Notes: generated from the letters alone by a model not told the origin. A stretch of 64,000 nt of DNA from Pelagibacteraceae bacterium AG-337-I02 (GCA_003282155.1 QBZY01000001.1:236312-300311); one strand, 5' to 3'; positions 49,725 through 59,783 are shown, numbered from the stretch's first letter. Numbers and translations: made by a program.

Positions 49725-51356
49725 ATGAATAATTTCGATACAAATCTTGATAAAAATACTGCTAATTTTGTCCCTTTATCTCCCTTAAGTTTTATTTCCC
49801 GTGCTAAAGATATTTATCCAAATTATGAGTCACTGATTTATGGTAATAGAAATTATACCTGGATAGAAACTTATAAACGTTGTACGAAATTTGCTAGCGC
49901 TTTAGAAAAACAAGGTATTGGTAAAGGAGATACAGTTTCTATAATTGCAGCTAATACACCTGAAATATTCGAAGCCCATTATTCTATTCCAATGATTGGT
50001 GCAGTAATTAATACAATTAATACAAGATTGGATGCAGAAACAATTGCATATATTCTGGATCATAGTGATGCAAAATTATTAATTACAGATACACAATTTT
50101 CACCTACCATGAAAAAAGCCTTAAGCCTTTATGGAAAAAATATTCCTATTATTGATATTCATGATGAACAAGCAATATTCAAAATAGGTGAAGGTGAAAG
50201 AATAGGTAAATGGACTTATGAAGATTTTCTTTTAACTGGAGATGATAACTTTGAATGGTCTTTACCTGATAATGAGTGGCAAGCTATCTCTTTAAGTTAT
50301 ACCTCAGGAACAACAGGAAAACCCAAAGGTGTTGTCTATCATCATAGAGGTTCTTATCTAATGTCAACAGGCAGTGTAACGGCATGGAATATGCCTAACA
50401 AATTAACTTTTTTATATACAGTGCCAATGTTCCATTGCAATGGATGGGGTTATCCGTGGACTGCTGCATTAATTCACGCCAAGGTTGTTTGTTGTCGATA
50501 TATTATTGCTAAAGATATTTATAATTTGATTGATCAACATAAGGTTACTCATTTTGGAGGTGCACCAATAGTATTAAGTTTAATCGCAAATGCAGATGAA
50601 AAAGATAAAAAAGTAATCAACCATAAGGTATTTGTTCTAACTGCTGGTGCGCCACCTACAAGTGCTATCCTTGAGAAAATGGATAACCTAGGTTTTGAGG
50701 TAATGCATGTATACGGATTAACAGAAACATATGGGCACATATTACAATGTGCATGGAATGAAGAATGGAATGAACTTCCTAAAACAGAAAAAGCAGATAT
50801 TAATTCTAGGCAAGGTGTTCGTTATCCTAATACAGAAGAAGTTATTGTTGCTGATCCAGAGAGTCATAAACGCGTTCCAAGGGATGGTAAGACAATGGGA
50901 GAAATACTTATAAGAGGTAATGTTGTAATGAAAGGATATTATAAAAATAAAGAAGCAACTGAAACATCTATGAAGAATGGCTGGTTTCACTCTGGAGATT
51001 TAGCAGTTGTTTATCCTGATGGTTATATTCAAATAAAGGATCGCTCTAAAGATATTATAATTTCAGGCGGAGAAAATATTTCATCAGTAGAGGTAGAAAA
51101 TATTGTAGCAAAACATGATTCTGTTTCTCTTGTTGCCGTTGTAGCAAAGCCAGATGAAAAGTGGGGTGAAACTCCTTGTGCATTTGTTGAATTAGCACCT
51201 GGAAAAAATGCCACAGAGGAGGAAATTATACAGTTTTGTAAAGAAAATATGGCTGGATTTAAGAGACCAAAGCATGTAATCTTTGGTGAATTACCAAAAA
51301 CTTCCACAGGGAAGATACAAAAATTCGAATTAAGAACAAAAGCAAAGGAGTTATAA
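49725..51356 (+). CDS. acyl-CoA synthetase (DmdB-like AMP-dependent ligase)
   Basis: SLSYTSGTTGKPKGVVYHHRG, VYGLTETYGH, GWFHSGDLAVVYPDGYIQIKDRSKDIIISGGENISS; start moved to internal Met. Confidence 0.85.
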   Translation: MNNFDTNLDKNTANFVPLSPLSFISRAKDIYPNYESLIYGNRNYTWIETYKRCTKFASALEKQGIGKGDTVSIIAANTPEIFEAHYSIPMIGAVINTINTRLDAETIAYILDHSDAKLLITDTQFSPTMKKALSLYGKNIPIIDIHDEQAIFKIGEGERIGKWTYEDFLLTGDDNFEWSLPDNEWQAISLSYTSGTTGKPKGVVYHHRGSYLMSTGSVTAWNMPNKLTFLYTVPMFHCNGWGYPWTAALIHAKVVCCRYIIAKDIYNLIDQHKVTHFGGAPIVLSLIANADEKDKKVINHKVFVLTAGAPPTSAILEKMDNLGFEVMHVYGLTETYGHILQCAWNEEWNELPKTEKADINSRQGVRYPNTEEVIVADPESHKRVPRDGKTMGEILIRGNVVMKGYYKNKEATETSMKNGWFHSGDLAVVYPDGYIQIKDRSKDIIISGGENISSVEVENIVAKHDSVSLVAVVAKPDEKWGETPCAFVELAPGKNATEEEIIQFCKENMAGFKRPKHVIFGELPKTSTGKIQKFELRTKAKEL

Positions 51357-52667
51357 ATGGACCCAAAAACTTATAAATTTGACACACTAAGTCTTCACGC
51401 AGGTTATCAGCCAAGCAAAAACGCTGGCTCAAGACAAGTACCAATCTATCAAACAACTTCATATATGTTTGATGATGTTGATCATGCGGCAGCACTTTTT
51501 AATCTAGAGAGAGGTGGTCATATTTATAGTCGTATGTCCAACCCAACAGTACAAGTCTTAGAAGAAAGAGTTTGTGCATTGGAAGGTGGAACAGCTGCTC
51601 TTGCAACTGCATCTGGAATGAGTGCAATATTTTTAACGATCATGACTCTTTGCAATGCTGGTGATCACATGGTTGTTTCTTCTCAACTTTACGGAGGAAC
51701 AGTAAACTTATTTAGATTAACACTTCCTAAGTTTGGTATTAAAACAACTTTTGTAAAACCAAGAGATACAGAAGGTTTTAAAAAAGCTATTCAACCAAAT
51801 ACTAAAGGTATATTTGGTGAGCTTGTCGGTAATCCAGGTAATGAATTAATGAATATGCCGGAAGTATCAAACATTGCTAAAGAAGCAGGTATACCACTTA
51901 TTATTGATAGTACCTACCAAACTCCTTATCTATGCCGACCTTTCGAACACGGTGCAGATCTTGTAGTTCACTCACTAACTAAATGGATGAGTGGTAATGG
52001 TTCATCTATGGCAGGTATTTTAGTTGAAGGCGGAACATTTGATTGGATGCAAAATGATAAGTTTCCATCTATGACTGAGCCGTACGAAGGTTATCATGGA
52101 TTATCATTCGCAGAAGAATTTGGTCCAACAGCATTTACAATGATGGCAAGAGCTGAAGGAATGAGAGATATGGGACCTTGCTTAGCACCTCAAAATGCTT
52201 GGAACATTCTACATGGACTTGAAACTCTTTCACTGCGTATGGAAAAACATTGTTCTAATGCTTTGAAGATGGTTGAGTATTTATCAAACCATGAAAGTGT
52301 CGCATGGGTATCTCATGCAAGTGCACCAGGACATCCTGATAAGGAACTAGCAGAAAAAATTCTACCTAAGGGGACTGGATCTATGATTGCCTTTGGAATT
52401 AAAGGTGGGAAAGAAGCAGGTGCTGCGTTTATTAATAATGTTAAGCTTGCATCACATTTAGCAAATGTAGGTGATGCAAGAACATTAGTTATTCATCCGG
52501 CATCAGCAACTCACTCACAAATGGATGAGGCAACTTTAAAATTTGCTGGATTATCTCATGATATGATTAGATTATCTGTTGGTTTAGAAGATTTTGAAGA
52601 TATCGTAAACGATTTTGAAGACGGATTTAGAGCTGCAAAAAAACCTCGTTTAGTTGCAAACAAATAA
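51357..52667 (+). CDS. cystathionine gamma-synthase family PLP enzyme
   Basis: DTLSLHAGYQP, SRMSNPTVQVLEERVCALEGGTAALATASGMSA, HSLTKWMSGNG, HPASATHSQM. Confidence 0.9.
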   Translation: MDPKTYKFDTLSLHAGYQPSKNAGSRQVPIYQTTSYMFDDVDHAAALFNLERGGHIYSRMSNPTVQVLEERVCALEGGTAALATASGMSAIFLTIMTLCNAGDHMVVSSQLYGGTVNLFRLTLPKFGIKTTFVKPRDTEGFKKAIQPNTKGIFGELVGNPGNELMNMPEVSNIAKEAGIPLIIDSTYQTPYLCRPFEHGADLVVHSLTKWMSGNGSSMAGILVEGGTFDWMQNDKFPSMTEPYEGYHGLSFAEEFGPTAFTMMARAEGMRDMGPCLAPQNAWNILHGLETLSLRMEKHCSNALKMVEYLSNHESVAWVSHASAPGHPDKELAEKILPKGTGSMIAFGIKGGKEAGAAFINNVKLASHLANVGDARTLVIHPASATHSQMDEATLKFAGLSHDMIRLSVGLEDFEDIVNDFEDGFRAAKKPRLVANK

Positions 52668-53483
52668 ATGAAGTTTAAAGTTCGTGGTATCGATACGTTT
52701 GCCTCCACTGGAGGCAGACCTTTTGATAAAAATAAACCTCTTATTATTTTTGTTCACGGCAGTGGACTAAGTCATATGGTCTGGGTCTTACAAACACGTT
52801 ACTTTGCATTTCGTGGATACAGTGTTTTAGCAGTTGATTTACCAGGTCACGGATTATCTTCTGGCGAAAGTTTAAAAACTATTGAAGAAATGGGAAACTG
52901 GGTTGGTGATGTAATTGGAGCAGCTGGATGCAAAGAAGCTTCGCTAGTTGGACATTCTCAAGGATGTCTTGTAACAATGGAATGTGTTGCACAACACCGA
53001 GAAAAAATTAAAACCTTAACTCTTATGGGCGGTGCGTCTGCTATTCCGATGAACCCAGAATTATTAAAGCTAGCTGAAGAGAGTAATCCTAAGGCTGTTG
53101 ATCTTATGATGGATTTTGCGCATGGCCCGGCAGGACATTTTGGAGGTCATCCTGTTCCAGGTTTATACCACTTGAATGTTGGTTCAATGATTGTTCAAAA
53201 TAAAGAAATCAAAGATACCCTAGGTGTGGATTTTAGAGCATGTGATAATTATAAAAACGGACCTGAGATTGCAAAAAAATTAGATTTACCAACTCTTTCT
53301 ATATTAGGTGCACAAGATAGAATGTGCCGTTTAAAAGATGGAAAAATTCTTGCTGATTATATTAAAGGATCAGAAGTAAAGATTATTGAAGATTGTGGTC
53401 ATATGATGCTCTTAGAAGAAGCAGATCAAACATTAGAAATTTTAAAGAAGTTCATAGCTGAACATTACCCTTTACCTAATTAG
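52668..53483 (+). CDS. alpha/beta hydrolase
   Basis: FVHGSGLSHMVW, LVGHSQGCLVTMEC, EDCGHMMLLEE. Confidence 0.88.
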   Translation: MKFKVRGIDTFASTGGRPFDKNKPLIIFVHGSGLSHMVWVLQTRYFAFRGYSVLAVDLPGHGLSSGESLKTIEEMGNWVGDVIGAAGCKEASLVGHSQGCLVTMECVAQHREKIKTLTLMGGASAIPMNPELLKLAEESNPKAVDLMMDFAHGPAGHFGGHPVPGLYHLNVGSMIVQNKEIKDTLGVDFRACDNYKNGPEIAKKLDLPTLSILGAQDRMCRLKDGKILADYIKGSEVKIIEDCGHMMLLEEADQTLEILKKFIAEHYPLPN

Positions 53484-53508
53484 ATAATTTTAAAAATTAA
53501 ATCAAAGA

Positions 53509-53691
53509 CTACTTAATTTCTTCATTATCAGGTCTTGTAAGTTCTTCGAGTTTACGCATTTCCTCTTCCATTTTAAGTTTTTCTTGCTCTTCACGTTTCT
53601 TTTTACGTTCTTCAGCTTTCTGTTTAAGCTTAAGCTCTTTTTGCATTTTACGGTCTCCCGCTTTTGATTTATGATTAAAATGAATGCCCAT
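53509..53691 (-). CDS. small charged hypothetical protein
   Basis: 60 aa highly charged helical ORF; nothing overlapping. Confidence 0.45.
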   Translation of the reverse strand: MGIHFNHKSKAGDRKMQKELKLKQKAEERKKKREEQEKLKMEEEMRKLEELTRPDNEEIK

Positions 53692-53745
53692 ATAAACCCT
53701 GCGTCTATATACTAAAATTTATAAAATTTTTCTAGAGCCTAAATA

Positions 53746-53940
53746 CTAATTTCTTGCTAACCAGACAATCAATACGAAAACAAATATAGCAATTGCTTGG
53801 AAAAGCACCCTTAAACGCATTAGTTTATTGCTGTGATTTTTATTAAGTTTTCCATTAACAGCCATTGCTATTACTCCAATCACAACTACTGCAAGCGTTG
53901 CTGCCATAAATAATACTAGGACTATTTGCATTGTACTCAT
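53746..53940 (-). CDS. twin-transmembrane (HIG1-like) small protein
   Basis: 64 aa; two TM helices separated by GKLNKNHSNKLMRLRVLFQ. Confidence 0.75.
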   Translation of the reverse strand: MSTMQIVLVLFMAATLAVVVIGVIAMAVNGKLNKNHSNKLMRLRVLFQAIAIFVFVLIVWLARN

Positions 53941-54004
53941 ATACTATTTCTATATAAAACTTTTCTTGTTTGAAACAAGAAACTATAAGTAAAGCCTGTA
54001 ATTG

Positions 54005-54676
54005 ATGAGTAAAATACTAGAAACCTCTTCTTATAGTAACCACTCAAAACCAAGGAAATTAATGATACTTCTTCACGGTTATGGTGATACTGCTTCAAAT
54101 TTAATTCCTCTTGCACAAGTATTAGATCAAGAAAATTGGGGTATGTATTATGCCGCTCTTAACGCACCAAACTCAATCCCTGGTTATCCCATAGGTTTTC
54201 AATGGTTTGATTTGAATATCAGTGGTGTTCATATTTCAAATGCTGGTCCAAAAGAATATGAAGTTATAAGAAAAGTAATTAATATTAATATCGATAAAAT
54301 TGTAACATCCATTTCTGAGATATTAAAAAAATTAAATTTAGAAATGAAAGATTGTTTTGTTATGGGTTTTTCACAAGGTGGAACAATGACTTTTGAATTA
54401 GGTAGGTCACTAAAGAATACCTTGGCTGGTTTAGGAATTATTTCTTCAAGAATTATAACTAAAGATTATACAAATGAATTATTCGAAAAAACACCAGTAT
54501 TTATCTCCCACGGTGGAAAGGATAGTGTTATTCCACTTAACAATTATGAAAGATCATTAGAAATTTTAAAAGAGAGTAAATTTAATTTTGAACATCATCT
54601 TATTGAAAATGACGAGCACACTATGTCGCAAGAAACAATAACTTTATTTCAAAATTTTATTAAAAAAAATATTTAA
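54005..54676 (+). CDS. phospholipase/carboxylesterase family protein
   Basis: LMILLHGYGDTASNL, MGFSQGGTMTFELG, HGGKDSVIP. Confidence 0.88.
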   Translation: MSKILETSSYSNHSKPRKLMILLHGYGDTASNLIPLAQVLDQENWGMYYAALNAPNSIPGYPIGFQWFDLNISGVHISNAGPKEYEVIRKVININIDKIVTSISEILKKLNLEMKDCFVMGFSQGGTMTFELGRSLKNTLAGLGIISSRIITKDYTNELFEKTPVFISHGGKDSVIPLNNYERSLEILKESKFNFEHHLIENDEHTMSQETITLFQNFIKKNI

Positions 54677-54740
54677 AGTAATCGAAACTTTATATTATAT
54701 TACTATTTTAATATTATGACATGGGTAAGTAGAAACTAAA

Positions 54741-55295
54741 ATGAGCACAACAGAAAATCCAGCTTTGGTCCTTAATGCTGATTTTCGGCCGCTATCTTAT
54801 TACCCACTTTCCCTGTGCTCATGGCAAGATGCTATCAAAGCTGTTTTTCTTGAAAGAGTTTCAGTGATAGAAAATTACGAGCATGAAGTTCATTCTCCAA
54901 ATCTTACTTTTAAGTTACCAAGTGTAATTGCCTTAAAAGATTATGTAACTCCACAACGAAGGCCTGCTTTTACACGTTTTAATGTTTTTTTGAGAGATAA
55001 CTTTACTTGCCAATACTGCACCAATCGTTTTCCAGCTAATGAATTAACATTTGATCATTTAGTACCAAAATGTCTGCATGGAAAAACTACTTGGGAAAAT
55101 GTTGTCTCAGCATGCACTTCATGTAATTTAAAAAAGGGAAGAAAACTTATTCAGAACACTGATATGAAACTTTTCAAAAAACCTCTACGACCGTCTTCAA
55201 TTCAACTTCAAAATAATGGAAGAAATTTCCCTCCTAATTTTTTACATGAAACTTGGAGAGACTATTTATACTGGGATACTGAATTAGAAAATTAA
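54741..55295 (+). CDS. HNH endonuclease
   Basis: FTCQYCTNRFPANELTFDHLVPKCLHGKTTWENVVSACTSCNLKKG. Confidence 0.92.
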   Translation: MSTTENPALVLNADFRPLSYYPLSLCSWQDAIKAVFLERVSVIENYEHEVHSPNLTFKLPSVIALKDYVTPQRRPAFTRFNVFLRDNFTCQYCTNRFPANELTFDHLVPKCLHGKTTWENVVSACTSCNLKKGRKLIQNTDMKLFKKPLRPSSIQLQNNGRNFPPNFLHETWRDYLYWDTELEN

Positions 55296-55861
55296 ATTTT
55301 TTTCGAAATTGCAATTGCTGTTTTACAACCTAGTTCTATTACTTTTGACATAATTTTAAATCCTGGTGCACTTTCAGCATCATGTTCTATACCAATATCG
55401 TGATGTTCAAGTTCATCATCTCTAAATTTTGAAATTGTTTTTTTTAAATCTTTATGATCATCTCCTAAGAGATCCAGTTGTTCTTGGTAGTGTTCACCTA
55501 TTACTTTTTCAACAGCAACAGTGCACGCCATGGCAGCCTTTTCTCCCATTAATGCTGTGGACGCACCAAGCGCATAACCCGCAACATTCCACAAAGGAAG
55601 GAGAGCAGTTGGTCTAACTCTATGTTCCACGATAAGTTCATTGAATTTATCAATATGTTCTTGTTCTTGATCTGCCATATGTTGAATTGTTTTACCAAGC
55701 TTTGAACTTTTGCCAAATATTGCTATTTGACCATCATATATTTTGGTTGCACCATATTCACCAGCATGATCGACTCTTATAATTTCTTCTAAAACTTCCC
55801 TATGAGTAGTTCTACCTGATGAAGAATTTTTTTTAGACGTTTTTTTCTTTTTTAGTGCCAT
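55292..55861 (-). CDS. coq7: demethoxyubiquinone hydroxylase
   Basis: IRVDHAGEYGATKIYDGQ, QEQEHIDKF, DELEHHDIGIEH diiron motifs; start at MALKKKK. Confidence 0.93.
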   Translation of the reverse strand: MALKKKKTSKKNSSSGRTTHREVLEEIIRVDHAGEYGATKIYDGQIAIFGKSSKLGKTIQHMADQEQEHIDKFNELIVEHRVRPTALLPLWNVAGYALGASTALMGEKAAMACTVAVEKVIGEHYQEQLDLLGDDHKDLKKTISKFRDDELEHHDIGIEHDAESAPGFKIMSKVIELGCKTAIAISKKI

Positions 55862-56327
55862 AGTTCTTAAATAAATAAATAGCATTTAAAATAAAAATAA
55901 CTAGTAAAACAAGCGTATTAATTGAAGCAGCTGAAATACCAAAAAAACTCCAAATAACTTCATCACAACTGATAACTTGCTTTGATAATATTTGCGCTTT
56001 AAGGTCGGAAGCGCTCTCACTATTCGTTAACATTACTGAACAGCCTGAAGGACCTTTAAGAATTTTATTTTCAACTCCAACATGCCATATAGAATAAAAT
56101 AGACCGTAAACTGCAGCTAATTGAATCAACAAATAAAACACAACTTTATTAAAATTTTTAATAATAAAAATAAAAACTAAACTTACTAAAATTAAATAAT
56201 ATGGATGTCTTTGTTTTAAACACAACTCACATGGTTGCAGATTAAAGAAGTGCTCTGCAATTAATGCGGATGATATTGAAATAAGCGCAATAATAAATAA
56301 AAGTAAAGTCCAATTACGAATGATCAT
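55833..56327 (-). CDS. dsbB: disulfide bond formation protein DsbB
   Basis: FNLQPCELCLKQRHPYY CxxC, 4 TM helices. Confidence 0.87.
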   Translation of the reverse strand: MIIRNWTLLLFIIALISISSALIAEHFFNLQPCELCLKQRHPYYLILVSLVFIFIIKNFNKVVFYLLIQLAAVYGLFYSIWHVGVENKILKGPSGCSVMLTNSESASDLKAQILSKQVISCDEVIWSFFGISAASINTLVLLVIFILNAIYLFKNYGTKKEKNV

Positions 56328-56908
56328 AAAAATCTAATTATAAACACACTGCCAACAAGTAAAATAAAAAATGTAATAGATAAGATATTAAAATATTTAT
56401 CAATAAATAGTTTTATTTTTTCACCAAAAAAATACAACAGAATTGCAATTAAATAAAATCTAAGGCCTCTACCAATTATAGAAACTATAACAAATAAGTA
56501 AATATTTAATCCAAATACACCACTTGCAATTGTAATAAACTTATATGGAAATGGAGTTATACCAGCACCCAAAACAATCAAAATACCCAATTCTTTGTAA
56601 TAATTTTCAAAAATACTAAACGAATTTTCTAAATGATAAAATTCAACTATATACAAACCAATTGAATTGAAAAAAAAATATCCAATTGCATATCCAAATA
56701 TCCCTCCTAGAACTGAAGACAAAGTACAGATAAAAGCATAAAATAAAGCTTTTGTTTTTGAAGCCAATGCCATTGGTATCAAAAGTATATCTGGTGGAAT
56801 TGGAAAAAACGAACTCTCAGCAAATGATATAAAGCTTAAATACCATTTTGCATTTTTATGTTCTGCTTTTTTTAAAGTCCAAATGTAAATATTTCTAAGA
56901 AAATTCAT
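56324..56908 (-). CDS. YqaA/DedA-type membrane protein
   Basis: FAESSFFPIPPDILLIPMALA, GGIFGYAIGYFF, GAGITPFPYKFITIASGVFG. Confidence 0.88.
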   Translation of the reverse strand: MNFLRNIYIWTLKKAEHKNAKWYLSFISFAESSFFPIPPDILLIPMALASKTKALFYAFICTLSSVLGGIFGYAIGYFFFNSIGLYIVEFYHLENSFSIFENYYKELGILIVLGAGITPFPYKFITIASGVFGLNIYLFVIVSIIGRGLRFYLIAILLYFFGEKIKLFIDKYFNILSITFFILLVGSVFIIRFL

Positions 56909-56989
56909 TAATTATTACAATATAAATAATTTTGACTTATACTAATAACGATTTTAAATCTAAAAAATTTATCTTCTCAATATTTTTAA

Positions 56990-58183
56990 ATGGAAACGAC
57001 AGAAACTAAAGAATTAAAAACAGCTTTTATTGCAACTTTTTCTCAAGGATTATTTGCAACACTCATTTTTAGTACATTTATGGTTAACACTCCAATTCTT
57101 TTTGAGTTAATAGAAATGACAAAAACTGAATTCTCAATACCTTTAGTATTATTTGGTATCTTTAATGTAATTACTAATCAATTGACAACACGCTTTTTAT
57201 TACCAAAAATTGGAAGTACAAATTGCTTAATAATAGCAAGAGTAATGTATTCCTTTATTCCATTTTATATTTTTTATTTTTCAAACTATAATATTTTTAT
57301 TTTAGTTTCTATATTCTGGGGAATTTCTATTGGAATACAAGCGCCAAATATTTTCACACAAGTTGCCATTATAGAAGAAAGAACTAAAAAAATTCTTAAT
57401 CCAATTTTTAAATCTTCTTTTAATTTTGGTTTTTTAAGTGGTGCAGCAATATCAAGTATTTGTCTGGGTTTTGACATTGATCCTATTTACACAACTTTTT
57501 TCATTGGGTTATTTGTATTTATTTCATCACTATCAATGTATTTTTTTGGTTTAGAAAAAAAATATGATGTAGTGAATGAGAATCCAAGATTTGCAGTTCC
57601 AAACTTCAACATCATTTTATTTGCATCTATTAATATGTTTATTATTGCTTTCATGGGAATAATTGTTCAATGGTCGCCTCTGTGGCTTGTTACCGATTTG
57701 TCAGCCCCAATATATCTAGTTGGATCAATTGTAATTTTTTTTAATGCCGGTGAGATCATTGGTAATATTTTTGCTTCTAAATTAATTAAAAAATTTAATG
57801 AACTAATTGTAGGCCCTTGTTTTGCAATGGTAGGATCAATAATATTATTATTGAGTATAATTACTCAAAATATTACTACTATATTTTTATCAATAACAAT
57901 ATTTGGTTTCTTAATTTCGAATGTTATGCCTATCGTATTTAGGCAGGCTGTAAGGCACTCAGATAATCCAATACCTATAACAATTTCTCATATATCAAGC
58001 ATAGCTTTCGTAGGAGCTATATTTGGGCCTGCAGTTGTTGGTATTTCTGCTGAAACATTTGGCTTAACTTTTAATATGTATGCTTTAGGCGCAATAATGT
58101 TTCTGATTTCTCTATTAATGTATTTAATCATGTTCAAAAGTAAAAAAAAAATAGATAATAAAATACGAACATCGCAAAATTAA
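56990..58183 (+). CDS. MFS transporter, paralog 1
   Basis: 397 aa polytopic; similar along its length to the next gene. Confidence 0.85.
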   Translation: METTETKELKTAFIATFSQGLFATLIFSTFMVNTPILFELIEMTKTEFSIPLVLFGIFNVITNQLTTRFLLPKIGSTNCLIIARVMYSFIPFYIFYFSNYNIFILVSIFWGISIGIQAPNIFTQVAIIEERTKKILNPIFKSSFNFGFLSGAAISSICLGFDIDPIYTTFFIGLFVFISSLSMYFFGLEKKYDVVNENPRFAVPNFNIILFASINMFIIAFMGIIVQWSPLWLVTDLSAPIYLVGSIVIFFNAGEIIGNIFASKLIKKFNELIVGPCFAMVGSIILLLSIITQNITTIFLSITIFGFLISNVMPIVFRQAVRHSDNPIPITISHISSIAFVGAIFGPAVVGISAETFGLTFNMYALGAIMFLISLLMYLIMFKSKKKIDNKIRTSQN

Positions 58184-58223
58184 GAGTAGTCTTAAAACTA
58201 ATATTTTAGAGAGATTAAATATT

Positions 58224-59414
58224 GTGACTGAATATAAAGTATTAAAAAGATCTTTTTATATCGCTTACTCAGTAGGCGCACTAAATATTTTTCTATTAAC
58301 CGTTTATATGGTTCATGTTCCACTTTTACTAGATATACTAAAAATTACAAAAGTAGAATTCTCATTTGGATTAACATTATTTGGTTTATGCAGTATAATT
58401 TCTAATCAAGCAACTACACTTTTTTTGACTCCAAAGATTGGAACAAAAAACTGTATTGTCATTTCAAGAACTATTATATCTTTTTTACCTCTAATAGTTT
58501 TTTTTTCAGAAAGTTATTTTGTTTTCTTAATTGTATCATCTATTTGGGGTTTAGCCATGGGTATACAGGTACCAAATGTTTTGTTGCAAGTTAGTATTAT
58601 TGAAAAAGAAACTTCTGAAATTTTAAACCCTATATTTAAATCAGCATTTTCAATAGGTGTAATATGCGGTTCAATAACTGCCAGTATTGCACTTGGGTAT
58701 AATATTAATCCCATTAATATATTTATTTTTTTTGGCTTTATTTTTATCCTTTCAGCGATAACAATTTATTTTTTGGGATTACCAAGGAAATATGACATTG
58801 TAAACAAAGGTTCAAAATTTACTCTACCAAGTAAAGGTGTTTTTATATTTGGACTCATAAATATGCTTATCTTTGCTTCCATGGGAATAATTGCACAATG
58901 GTCATCATTGTGGCTGCTTAATGATCTTAACGCAGCTATTTTTATGGCCGGCTCAATAGTACTTTTTTTTAATATTGGAGGAATAATTAGCAATTTTTTG
59001 GCATCAAATCTTATCAATCTGTTTAATGAAAAAGTTGTAGGCCCTTACTTTTCCATAATAGGATCAATAATTCTGATAGTCAGTATTACAACAATGAACT
59101 TATATATAATTCTTTTAGCTATGATAATTTTTGGATTTTTTACATCAAATTTATTACCTATAGTAATTAGATTAGCTGTTAAAATCTCTAAAGAGCCTAT
59201 GCCTAAGACTATCTCTCATATAACTAGCATAGGTCAAGCAGGAGCTTTATTTGGTCCAGCAATTGTTGGTTTTTCTGCATCAATCTTTGGATTAACTTTT
59301 AATATGTATGCACTAGGTTTTATTTTTTTAGGTATTTCGTTTTTATTATTAACGGCTATAAAAAATAATACAGTGGTAGGAGTAGAGGGAATCGAACCCA
59401 CACCACCGAAGTGA
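58224..59414 (+). CDS. MFS transporter, paralog 2; C-terminus runs into tRNA-Leu remnant
   Basis: 396 aa; shared ILNPIFKS.F..G, AGALFGPAIVGFSA..FGLTFNMYALG; ends VVGVEGIEPTPPK, the antisense reading of a tRNA-Leu 3' end. Confidence 0.85.
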   Translation: MTEYKVLKRSFYIAYSVGALNIFLLTVYMVHVPLLLDILKITKVEFSFGLTLFGLCSIISNQATTLFLTPKIGTKNCIVISRTIISFLPLIVFFSESYFVFLIVSSIWGLAMGIQVPNVLLQVSIIEKETSEILNPIFKSAFSIGVICGSITASIALGYNINPINIFIFFGFIFILSAITIYFLGLPRKYDIVNKGSKFTLPSKGVFIFGLINMLIFASMGIIAQWSSLWLLNDLNAAIFMAGSIVLFFNIGGIISNFLASNLINLFNEKVVGPYFSIIGSIILIVSITTMNLYIILLAMIIFGFFTSNLLPIVIRLAVKISKEPMPKTISHITSIGQAGALFGPAIVGFSASIFGLTFNMYALGFIFLGISFLLLTAIKNNTVVGVEGIEPTPPK

Positions 59415-59429
59415 CCGGATTTTGAATAC
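59374..59429 (-). pseudogene. tRNA-Leu 3' half truncated at the anticodon loop
   Basis: Reverse complement ATTCAAAATCCGGTCACTTCGGTGGTGTGGGTTCGATTCCCTCTACTCCTACCA; no matching D-arm or 5' acceptor strand next to it. Confidence 0.8.
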
Positions 59430-59507
59430 AACGAGTACAGATTTTGAGTACCCTCAGTCTGCAAAACCCCTAGAGTTTCCCTTGTTTCTACTGCTCTCTT
59501 TTACCTC

Positions 59508-59783
59508 TCATTTTAGTGTACGACTTGTATACGACTTCTGTTCATTGATTAATAGTGATTTCTGCAAATCATCAATCTGAAATCTTATGAACGAGAAAAT
59601 ACTACCTAACACTTCGTTTTTCAATACTTCATCAGTATCAACATTTTGACCATGTAAACCAGTCTGAATGAAATGCCCCAGAACTGCACCATAATAGTCA
59701 TTAGATTTCAGACCATTTGCGTGAGTTAGAGAACAAACCCAAATAGACAATCCAAAGACTAAGAATAAGAATACCTTAATCAT
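59508..59783 (-). CDS. small secreted protein of the element, unknown function
   Basis: 91 aa; MIKVFLFLVFGLSIWVCSLTHA signal peptide; start overlaps stop of the serine recombinase gene. Confidence 0.6.
   Translation of the reverse strand: MIKVFLFLVFGLSIWVCSLTHANGLKSNDYYGAVLGHFIQTGLHGQNVDTDEVLKNEVLGSIFSFIRFQIDDLQKSLLINEQKSYTSRTLK
59511..59523. repeat. 13-bp inverted repeat, left copy TTTTAGTGTACGA
   Basis: Exact reverse complement of 60533-60545. Confidence 0.85.

Noticed and set aside
56990-59414. Tandem MFS genes as an assembly duplication
   Set aside because: The two proteins are clearly diverged along their length, so this is a genuine old paralog pair.
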